Below are positions 1 to 7,536 of a DNA stretch of 64,000 bases, in pieces (the first letter of the stretch is position 1; every line of letters starts with the position of its first letter). The notes under the pieces were generated by a model. It did no database searches, had not been told where the DNA came from, and saw nothing but the letters and a program-made list of their open reading frames with translations. This DNA is from Corallococcus interemptor (lineage in GTDB: Bacteria; Myxococcota; Myxococcia; Myxococcales; Myxococcaceae). Position numbers and translations under genes: made by a program. The DNA is taken from assembly GCF_003668875.1 (NCBI RefSeq), contig NZ_RAWM01000031.1, positions 1 to 64,000 of the forward strand, in the 5' to 3' direction.

Positions 1-788
1 GGCGCCGGGGCCTCCTCGGCCGGCCCCACCGTCGCCAGCAGCGCTTCGAGCCGGGCCGGTGCCACGCGCACCCGGAGCCGCGCCACCACCTCGTCACGCA
101 CCGTGGGAGGCAGCGGCTCCAGCTGCCGCCGCACCCGCCCGGAGCTGTCCGACGGGTCGGCCTGCAGGCTGAGCAGGATGACCCGGACGAGCGTCTCGAT
201 GATGCGCGTGGAGTCCAGCGCCACCTGCTCGGACGCCGCCCCCGCGGCCGGATCCACGCGCCGGGCAATCAATCCCCGCGTGCCCACCGCGCCCACCGAC
301 AGCGCCCCCGGTGCCAGCCCGCCCCCCTCCGCGATCCGCGAGGCCGCCGACTCGGCCTCGCGCTCCAGCGGCGCACCGGGCCGGCTCACCTCGGTGAAGC
401 CCTGGGCCGTCCGCGGCGCGCCGCGCTGCTGGACCGTGTGCGCCAGCTCGTGCGCGAGCAGCCGCATCCCGGCGGGCGTGCGCGGCGAGTACTGCCCCGC
501 CGCGAACACGATGTCCTGCCCGTGCGTGAAGGCCAGCGACTGGAGGTCCTTCGCCGCCGAGGCAGCCCGCCCGTCCGTGTGCACGCGCACCTGGCTGAAG
601 TCGTGCCCGAAGCGCGCCTCCATGTCCGCGCGCGTGCCCGGCTCCAGGGCCTGCCCCGGCGACTCCAGCGCCGGCTGCACCTGGGGGACCAGAGCGGCCG
701 AGGCCGGCTTCGGGCGCACCGGGGCCCGGGCCCTCGTGGCGGGGGCCGTGGGCTTCACCGTTGCCTTCGTCCTGGCCCGAGCCGCCAC
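1..788 (-). CDS. DUF4157 domain protein, eCIS-linked (partial, cut by left window edge)
   Basis: At least 262 codons, open to the window edge. I chose the GTG at 788 because a GGGAGG ribosome site sits 8 nt upstream and the preceding gene stops at 805, a 16-bp gap. After a basic, Ala/Pro/Arg-rich N-terminus (residues 1-50) comes a DUF4157 core: a GTRADMEARFGHDFSQVRVH stretch, then HELAHTVQQ near residue 130, with a later EREAE acidic motif. HExxH plus a distal Glu is the pattern of a zinc metallopeptidase. DUF4157 is one of the domains most often tied to eCIS loci, in putative cargo. As last visible gene of the operon it is most likely cargo or a cargo-loading protein. The C-terminal part, which would show any toxin domain, lies outside the window. 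Confidence 0.8.
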   Translation of the reverse strand, partial: MAARARTKATVKPTAPATRARAPVRPKPASAALVPQVQPALESPGQALEPGTRADMEARFGHDFSQVRVHTDGRAASAAKDLQSLAFTHGQDIVFAAGQYSPRTPAGMRLLAHELAHTVQQRGAPRTAQGFTEVSRPGAPLEREAESAASRIAEGGGLAPGALSVGAVGTRGLIARRVDPAAGAASEQVALDSTRIIETLVRVILLSLQADPSDSSGRVRRQLEPLPPTVRDEVVARLRVRVAPARLEALLATVGPAEEAPA

Positions 789-804
789 GCCTGCGCCTCC
801 CGCG

Positions 805-3800
805 CTACGCCAGCACGCCTCGCAGTCCCTTGCCCGGTTCGCCCGGCACCTCCACCGTGCGCACCGGTGCCACGTCTCCCTGGGCGTCGCGCGCGTACAC
901 CGTCACCTCACCCGAGCGCGCGTTGGCCACCCACAGCTCCTGTCCCTGCGCATCCAGCGACAGGGCCACCGGCTGGCCCAGCGCCGTGCGCTTGCCCTTG
1001 AGCACGCGCAGCGGCTTCACCCCGGCCTCGTCCGAGAGCAGCGCATCCAGCGAGAACACGGCGACGGCATCCGCGCCCGCGTCGGCGACGAAGAGCTCCC
1101 GCCGCTCCACGTCCACCGTCAAGCCCGCCGCCCTGCTGAGCTCGAGCTGCTCGCCCGTCCACCGCCGCCGGGGCGCCACGTCGCCGCTGGCGTCCACGTC
1201 GAACACGCAGAGGAATGCCGCCTTCACGGCCCGCGCCCCCGTCGTGGGCCCCAGCAGCGTGCGCCCCGAGCCGGCCACGAAGAGCGCCTGGTGGCGAGGG
1301 TCCAGCGCCAGCCCCACCGGCCCGGACAGGCCCGTCTTGCGGCCCGACAGCGTCCGCGCCGGCACGAGGTGGCCCTTCGCGTCGCGCCGGAAGACGGAGA
1401 CGGAATCGCCGCCGCTGTTGGCGACGAACACCTCGTCGCGCTCCGCGTCCAGCACGAGGGCGCTGGGCGCCTCCAGCCCCTCGCCGGCGGTGACCAGCGG
1501 CTTCGCGCCCTCCTCCGCCTTCAGGTCGAAGCGCACCAGCGCGTTGGCGGCCGTGTCCGCCACCAGCAGCTCCGCCCGCTTCAGGTCGCGCGCCATGCCC
1601 CAGGCCTGCTTCAGCCCGGTGAACGTGCGCGGCTTCGAGGCCGTGGGCCCGGCCGCCAGCCGTCCCGGGGCCGGACCGGCGAGCGGCGGCGTCCCCGGCA
1701 ACGTCGTGTGGGGGAGCGTCACCACACCGCCCGTGCCGCCCGTGATGGGTCCGACGCCGATGATGCTGGGGAACAGGGTGAAGAACAGCTCGAAGTCACC
1801 GCCCCGCCGCCCATCGCCCGCGTTGGGCAGCCCGATACCGAACGGATTGGTGCTGGACTGGGAGATGACCTCGCCATCCAGGAGCCGGGTCCCATCCGCG
1901 GAGCGGATGAAGCCCCCCTTGACGACCAGCCGCACCCGCACGCCGTTGGTATACGCAATGCCCGTCAGCGCGTTGAGCCAGTTCGTGGTCACAGGAGCAG
2001 GCATCCAGAGGAGGATGTTGCCATCGGTCCTCGCGGTCCCGATGAGGGTGAAGGTCTGGTAGCCGATGAAACCGGGCATGTTCCCCATGCCGAATCTGCT
2101 CCAGGTGTCTCTCCAGTAGGTCAGGTCCGTCGTGGTGAAGGGATAGGGCACGTCCACCTGCATCGAGACGACGAATGGGGGCAGCGAGTCATGCACCTGC
2201 AGTCGATCACTGCAGGTGAGACGAATGCCCGGGCTGAACATCTCGCGCCAGAACGTGTACGCGCCGTTGTTCACCAGTTGGGCGATCTGTGGGTTGGCCC
2301 ACGCGATCTCCGTGATCCGCAGCGAGCCATCATCGCCCGCGCTCTCGGCGATGCTGGCCGTGAAGTGCAGGGGCGGCACCGCGGAGGGCTGGCCCGCGCT
2401 GTCCAGCAGCACGGCCTCCACGCGCTGCGTGGGGTTCTGGGCATCCAGCTTCCAGCTCACGCGGGCCACGCCCGCGGCATCCGTGGGGACGTCGAGCACC
2501 ATGCCCGCCTGCTTGGGGTCATCCCCCCGGCGCAGCAGCGCATCACCGGCGTTGCCCGTGGTGATGCGGAAGCGCACGAGCGCCCAGGACACCGGCGTCT
2601 CGCCGGAGACCACCGCCACCTCCAGCGGTGATGGCAGCAGCTGTCCGCGGGGCGCCTGCTGCCCGTCCCCCCCCACGTAGCGGAACGAGCGCACGCTGCA
2701 CAGCGTGTCCAGCGCCTCCTGCACGGTGGAGGCGCCCGCCAGCGTGGAGCACGCCCCTGGCTGGTAGGCCACGGCCCTGGCGCGGCTCAGGTGCGTGGTG
2801 AAGCGCACGGGCAGGTGCACCACCTTCGTGCCCACCTCCAGCCGGGCCACGACCTCCTGGGTGTCGGGGGCCTCGATGTTGCCATCCGGCCGCCAGTACA
2901 CCTGGGCCACGCCCAACAGCGTGCCGTCCAGCTCCGTGGTGGCGACCACCTCCTTGTCCCAGCCCGTGTCGTTGTTGAGCGACAGCTCGCCGGACTCCGC
3001 CGTGAAGCGCACCGTGGCCCCGCCCACCGGCCGCTGGTGCCGCGCCACGCCCACGCGCAGCGGCAGCGGCAGCGGCTCCCCGGGCATCGCCTCCTGCGCG
3101 TCCCCGCCGACGTAGGACAGCTCCAGCTGGTTGCACAGCGTGTCCAGCGCCTCCTGCACCGTCTGCGCGCCGCCCAGGTTGTCGCAGCCGGGCGTATAGC
3201 CCACGAGGCGCGCCAGGCTCAGCCTCGCGGTGAACACCAGCGGCAGGTGCACGGGCTGGCCCTCCAGCTCCAGCCGCGCCCGCACCTGCTGCGTGGCCGG
3301 AGCCTCGACGTTGCCGTCCGGCCGCCAGTACACCTGCGCGATGCCGAGCAGGTCGCCCGTCGCCCCCGTGGTGGCGACCACCTCCTGCGCGCTGTACGTG
3401 ACGCCATCCAGCGACAGCTGCCCCGTCGTCGTCGTGAAGCGCACCGTCTGGCCGCCCACCGGCAGCTGGTGCCGCGCCACGCCCACGCGCAGCGGCTGAT
3501 CCAGCGCCCGTCCCGGCAGCACCTCCTGCCCGTCGCCGCCCTCGTAGGACAGCTCCAGCTGGTTGCACAGCGTGTCCAGCGCCTCCTGGACGGTCTTCGC
3601 CTCGCTCAGGTTGGCGCAGCCGTGGTGGTAGGCCACATGGCTGGCCACGCTCAGGCTGGCGCCGTAGCGGATGGGGCCATGCATCTCGCTGCCGTCCTGG
3701 TCCAGCAGCCGCGCCTCCACCCGCTGGCTGTAGCGGATGCTGTCGGTGGTCCACCCCGTGTCATCCGGCCGCCAGTACACCTCGGCGATGCCGTTCGCGC

Positions 3801-5319
3801 CGGTGGTGACGGTGAGCGCCGCCGCCGTCGCGCCGGCCCCCGGCTCGGTGGCGAGCACGCCGTTGCCCTCGCCCGTCAGCACGGTGAAGCGCACGCTCGC
3901 GCCCGCCACCGGCACCTGCCCGTTGAACACGCCCGCGCGCAGCGGCCGCGCCAGCCACTGGCCCGGCATCGCCTCCTGCCCGTCTCCGCCCGCGTAGAGC
4001 AGCGCCTTGAGCTGGGTGAGCGGCGGGAACAGGCGGCGGCAGTCGTGCATCACGGACCAGACGGGCTCCGCGCCTCCCGTGCGCTCGAGCATGGCGAGCG
4101 CGCAGTAGTGGTGCTCGGTGCCGTGACGGGCCTCGAACCTCGGGTTGTTCGCGCCGTCGCGCGGCCACTCCACGTCCCCCAGCACGGTGCGCGCGGGGAT
4201 GAGCCAGTAGTCCCCGGTGCGGTAGGTCCCCGGCTTGAACAGCACCTGGATGCCGCTCTCCAGGGTGATCCAGTCCTTCGTGGCGGGCGTCGCGGGAGTG
4301 GCGTCGGTGGCCACCTTCAGGACGCCATTGGAGGACACGGTGTCCCAGGCGCGCACCGTGAGCGCGCCCGTGGACGGCGTCCCCACGGGCCACGTCTTCA
4401 CCGTCAGCCGCAGGCCCGTCACGCTGTCGATCTGCAGCAGCACGCCGGGCTCTCCGCGCAGGACGCGCCCCTCGTCGGTGAGCTCGATCCACTGGTTGGG
4501 CATGAAGCGCCGGTAGGCGTCCTTGCCCGGCGCGTCCACGGTGATGAGGCGCAGCGCCGTGTCCACGGACTTCACGCGGCTGGCCAGCACGCCGTTGTCC
4601 CGCGACCACTTGAAGGTGGCCGCGCCATCCGCGGAGCCCGCGTCGTGGACCTCCACCCGGTAGAGCTGGTTCTCCAGCCGCCGGTAGCCCGCGCCGGCCG
4701 GCACCACGCACGGGTCCGCGCTGCCCTCCTCCGGCTGGGCGCGCGCGGCCAGCTGCCCGGTGCTCGTCAGCGGCGCCGGGGTCCACGCGGGCGTGCCGAA
4801 CGCCTCGCACGCCTTCGTCAGGTCCGCGCCGGTGACCCGCAGCCACTTCACCTGCCACACGGTGCGCGTGCGCGTGGCCGTGTCCGGACCGCCGAGCGCC
4901 ACCTCGCGCAGCGAAGGCTCCTCCAGCGCCGTCAGGTGGCGCCGCCACACGTCCAGGTAGAACAGGTACGTGCCGTTCTCGCCAGGCAGGGTGAGGCCCG
5001 GCAGGTCCTCCTGGGCGAGCACCGGCGTGTCGGCCTCGTTCTCGCAGAGGATGCCGTCCACGTAGTAGCGCCCATGGCGCACCCAGGGCAGGCCCCCCTG
5101 CAGGTAGAGGGCGAAGCCCGTCTCGTTCACGGGCGTGCCCGCCTCCAGGGGCCCTCCCGCACGGCCAATGACGTCCGCCTCCGTCGTCTCATCCAGGTGC
5201 GACTGGATGTCGATCTGCTCATTCCAGTCCGCGTCGAGCTGCACCCGGCCCTGCTGCATGCGAACGCCGGAGTAGTGCTTCGCGGGCCGGAAGGTGTTCC
5301 GGCTGAAATCGCCCTTCAT
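805..5319 (-). CDS. DUF6519-type giant fibre/appendage protein with four internal repeats and a C-terminal beta-propeller
   Basis: 1504 aa. The N-terminus (MKGDFSRNTFRPAKHYSGVR, followed by LDADWNEQ) is the hallmark of DUF6519 proteins found in contractile-tail loci. Residues ~1-420 form this head. From about 440 four ~145-aa units follow, each opening with a YxGGDGQE...PG motif, then PLRVGVARHQ-PVGG-VRFT and a VYWRPD strand, and closing with VQEALDTLC. They resemble bacterial Ig-like domains. A unique domain spans ~1020-1230. Residues ~1240-1504 carry NHL/YVTN-like propeller blades (VADTAANALVRFDL, VFVANSGGDSVSVF). Position after the baseplate wedge and the modular beta architecture suggest a tail fibre or receptor-binding appendage; target and enzymatic activity are unknown. 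No signal peptide, as expected for an intracellularly assembled particle. Confidence 0.75.
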   Translation of the reverse strand: MKGDFSRNTFRPAKHYSGVRMQQGRVQLDADWNEQIDIQSHLDETTEADVIGRAGGPLEAGTPVNETGFALYLQGGLPWVRHGRYYVDGILCENEADTPVLAQEDLPGLTLPGENGTYLFYLDVWRRHLTALEEPSLREVALGGPDTATRTRTVWQVKWLRVTGADLTKACEAFGTPAWTPAPLTSTGQLAARAQPEEGSADPCVVPAGAGYRRLENQLYRVEVHDAGSADGAATFKWSRDNGVLASRVKSVDTALRLITVDAPGKDAYRRFMPNQWIELTDEGRVLRGEPGVLLQIDSVTGLRLTVKTWPVGTPSTGALTVRAWDTVSSNGVLKVATDATPATPATKDWITLESGIQVLFKPGTYRTGDYWLIPARTVLGDVEWPRDGANNPRFEARHGTEHHYCALAMLERTGGAEPVWSVMHDCRRLFPPLTQLKALLYAGGDGQEAMPGQWLARPLRAGVFNGQVPVAGASVRFTVLTGEGNGVLATEPGAGATAAALTVTTGANGIAEVYWRPDDTGWTTDSIRYSQRVEARLLDQDGSEMHGPIRYGASLSVASHVAYHHGCANLSEAKTVQEALDTLCNQLELSYEGGDGQEVLPGRALDQPLRVGVARHQLPVGGQTVRFTTTTGQLSLDGVTYSAQEVVATTGATGDLLGIAQVYWRPDGNVEAPATQQVRARLELEGQPVHLPLVFTARLSLARLVGYTPGCDNLGGAQTVQEALDTLCNQLELSYVGGDAQEAMPGEPLPLPLRVGVARHQRPVGGATVRFTAESGELSLNNDTGWDKEVVATTELDGTLLGVAQVYWRPDGNIEAPDTQEVVARLEVGTKVVHLPVRFTTHLSRARAVAYQPGACSTLAGASTVQEALDTLCSVRSFRYVGGDGQQAPRGQLLPSPLEVAVVSGETPVSWALVRFRITTGNAGDALLRRGDDPKQAGMVLDVPTDAAGVARVSWKLDAQNPTQRVEAVLLDSAGQPSAVPPLHFTASIAESAGDDGSLRITEIAWANPQIAQLVNNGAYTFWREMFSPGIRLTCSDRLQVHDSLPPFVVSMQVDVPYPFTTTDLTYWRDTWSRFGMGNMPGFIGYQTFTLIGTARTDGNILLWMPAPVTTNWLNALTGIAYTNGVRVRLVVKGGFIRSADGTRLLDGEVISQSSTNPFGIGLPNAGDGRRGGDFELFFTLFPSIIGVGPITGGTGGVVTLPHTTLPGTPPLAGPAPGRLAAGPTASKPRTFTGLKQAWGMARDLKRAELLVADTAANALVRFDLKAEEGAKPLVTAGEGLEAPSALVLDAERDEVFVANSGGDSVSVFRRDAKGHLVPARTLSGRKTGLSGPVGLALDPRHQALFVAGSGRTLLGPTTGARAVKAAFLCVFDVDASGDVAPRRRWTGEQLELSRAAGLTVDVERRELFVADAGADAVAVFSLDALLSDEAGVKPLRVLKGKRTALGQPVALSLDAQGQELWVANARSGEVTVYARDAQGDVAPVRTVEVPGEPGKGLRGVLA

Positions 5320-5328
5320 GGCGTCTCC

Positions 5329-7536
5329 TCAGGTGACGAAGAAGATCCCCGCCTCGAGTCCGAAGCGCAGGTAGTCCTTCAAGCTGGCGCGCAGGTTGGC
5401 CTCGCGCTGGGGTTGTTGCAGGTGGTGGAAAACGCCCATCTCGCCTTCATCACTGGCGCCCCGGCGGATGCCCTCATCCGCGTCCACCAGCAGCTGGCAG
5501 TAGCCGGGGTCGCCGTACCGCAGGGAGGTGAAGACGGGCCACACGCGCCGCTCCACCTCCTCCTTCACGTCCGCCGGAGCGTCCTCCGCGTAGGCGGGCT
5601 GGCAGCGGAAGCGCGTGGGCACATGCGAGGCCGCCGGAACGTGGCTGAAGCGCATGCACCCCTTCTGCCGCTGCACCACGTCGATCCGCCCGGTGAAGAG
5701 CGTGTCGCTGGCCAGCTCCAGCACCGTGGCCTCCACGTCTCCCAGCACCGTGCTCGCCACCACCGTCAGCCGGCCCGCGGCTCCGCTGTCCACGGAAGCC
5801 GGGGGCGGCGGCTCCTCGCCGAGCGCCTCCGCCTCCTCCGGCAGCGCCCCGAGCGCCGGGCCCCCCAGGCCGTCCACGATGGAGTCCTCCACGTGGAGCC
5901 GCGTCGCCTGTCCCGCGATGAGCGGGCCCGTGATGCACCGGACCAGCGACACCGCGCACGAGCCCACGCCCGCGCCCCGGAGGGTGAGGCTGGGTGCCGC
6001 CGGGTCCGCTGGCGAGCCATCCGGCCTCAGCGCGAGCCCGGGCACGAGCGTGCAGTGCCGGAGCGCCAGGGAGGCATCGTCCCCCGCGCGCACGTCCAGG
6101 CTGCCGCCCCGCACGATGACGCCGTTGAGCACCGCCTGCGCGCCCGCGTCCAGCCGCACCACGCACGGGGCGCCGGGCACGTCCAGCACCGGGCGCTGGA
6201 GGTTGGCGGCCCGCAGCTCCAGCTTCACGCCGGCCGGCACGTGGAGCTGATCGAAGCCGTGGAGGCCGCTGTTCTCGATCTCGATGAGCGCGTCCCGCGC
6301 CCGGGCCGCCCCCGCGTTCAGGTCCTGCCACCAGGCGATGAGCGCGTCGCCCACGGTCGCGTGCGAGTGCGGGGCCGTGTTCGAGACGCGGTACACGGCG
6401 CGCTGTTCGGCGGGGGGCAGCGTGTCCTGCCGGTCATAGAAGCCGCCCCCCACCTCGCTGCTGAAGCCATACGACCAGGTCGCCCAGAGGAAGTCCGGCG
6501 CCTTGCCGGCCGCGAACGCGATGCGGCCGGTGACGGGGTCCACCCCGGCGAGGATGGGCATCTCCACGTCGTTGCCATCCGCGTCCTTGTACGTGAGGTG
6601 ATCCGGCGGCCGGTGCCAGGTGGACAGGTCGCACAGCAACAGCTTCTCCGGTTCGAGCGCCGCGGAGCCGTTGGACAGGAACAGGGTGAAGGGTGGCGCC
6701 GCGCCGAAGTACAGCTCCTCGGGCGACTCGCCCCGCGCCAGCGCCACCCGGCGGGCCTCCAGCTCGTCGAACAGCGGACGGCGGCGCAGCCGGCCGGGCA
6801 CGTGGATCTCCCCCGACAGCGTCGTGATGGCCGTCTCCGACTGCTGCGGGTTGAACAGCGGCGTGTCGTTGCCCAGCACGCTGAAGCGGAAGAAGCCCGG
6901 CCCGTCCACGCCGGGCTCGGAGCCGGGCACCACCGCGGCGGCGGGGGCGCCCTCCACCGGGTACGCCTCCAGCCGCCACAGGAAGACCCCCACGTTCGCC
7001 AGGTTGTGCTTGCCCCGCCCGTTGTCGATGTGGCGCACGTCCACGGTGCGCAGGGCGTCCTCGAAGGGCGTGCTCACCCATTCCAGCGCGTTGGCGTCGC
7101 GCAGGTCCGGGGTGCGCAGCGCGTGCGGACGGACATGGTTGACGTGCTGCGTGGTGCCCACGTGCTGGAAGAACTCCACCACGTGCGCCGGCCAGCCCGT
7201 CACGTCGCGCGCGAGCTGCTCCAGCATCGCCGCGGTCCCCTTGCGCCGCCGGTACGCCAGCGTGTTGGCCACGTAGGCGCGCTGGCTGAACAGCGACGGG
7301 GCCACCGGGATGAGGTCCCGCACCCCGAGCAGGTCGCCGATGTACGGCACCACCCACTCCTGGCACGTCTCGATGAACCAGTTGTCGTGCAGCTGGCCGA
7401 CGTCCTCCTCGACGGCCTGCATCTCGCGCTCGATGATGGCGAGCAGCGCGCGCAGCGGCTCGCCCTGTAGCGCGTCCCGGCTGCGGTAGACGGCCGGCAG
7501 CAGCCGGTAGAGCCGGTCCCGCGGAGCCGCGCTCAT
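5329..7536 (-). CDS. eCIS baseplate wedge protein, phage tail protein I-like (Afp12/PVC12 position) with beta-helix insert
   Basis: 735 aa; the ATG overlaps the stop of the upstream gene by 4 bp (ATGA). The N-terminal ~200 residues (DRLYRLLPAVYRSRDA, a long helix, then WVVPYIGDLLGVRDLIP and AYVANTLAYRRRKGT) match the tail-protein-I/gp7-like wedge of contractile tails. The middle holds Gly/Asn-rich strands. Residues ~430-600 (IEIENSGLHGFDQLHVPAG, then repeated short hydrophobic strands such as LRHCTLVPGLAL) look like a right-handed beta-helix insert. The C-terminus (YGDPGYCQLL, GASDEGEMGVFHHLQQPQR, then YLRFGLEAGIF) is typical of the eCIS version. Role by family: part of the baseplate that triggers sheath contraction. 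Fold assignment of the insert is inference. Confidence 0.8.
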   Translation of the reverse strand: MSAAPRDRLYRLLPAVYRSRDALQGEPLRALLAIIEREMQAVEEDVGQLHDNWFIETCQEWVVPYIGDLLGVRDLIPVAPSLFSQRAYVANTLAYRRRKGTAAMLEQLARDVTGWPAHVVEFFQHVGTTQHVNHVRPHALRTPDLRDANALEWVSTPFEDALRTVDVRHIDNGRGKHNLANVGVFLWRLEAYPVEGAPAAAVVPGSEPGVDGPGFFRFSVLGNDTPLFNPQQSETAITTLSGEIHVPGRLRRRPLFDELEARRVALARGESPEELYFGAAPPFTLFLSNGSAALEPEKLLLCDLSTWHRPPDHLTYKDADGNDVEMPILAGVDPVTGRIAFAAGKAPDFLWATWSYGFSSEVGGGFYDRQDTLPPAEQRAVYRVSNTAPHSHATVGDALIAWWQDLNAGAARARDALIEIENSGLHGFDQLHVPAGVKLELRAANLQRPVLDVPGAPCVVRLDAGAQAVLNGVIVRGGSLDVRAGDDASLALRHCTLVPGLALRPDGSPADPAAPSLTLRGAGVGSCAVSLVRCITGPLIAGQATRLHVEDSIVDGLGGPALGALPEEAEALGEEPPPPASVDSGAAGRLTVVASTVLGDVEATVLELASDTLFTGRIDVVQRQKGCMRFSHVPAASHVPTRFRCQPAYAEDAPADVKEEVERRVWPVFTSLRYGDPGYCQLLVDADEGIRRGASDEGEMGVFHHLQQPQREANLRASLKDYLRFGLEAGIFFVT

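Noticed and set aside
2640-4010. Recurring DNA blocks that could be read as a repeat array
   Set aside because: They are in-frame domain repeats of the fibre protein with a ~440-bp period, not CRISPR repeats.
2791-7470. Very long plus-strand open frame (1559 codons) opposite the fibre and wedge genes
   Set aside because: Its translation is His/Arg/Gln/Pro-rich antisense text of GC-rich genes on the other strand, with no family motif.
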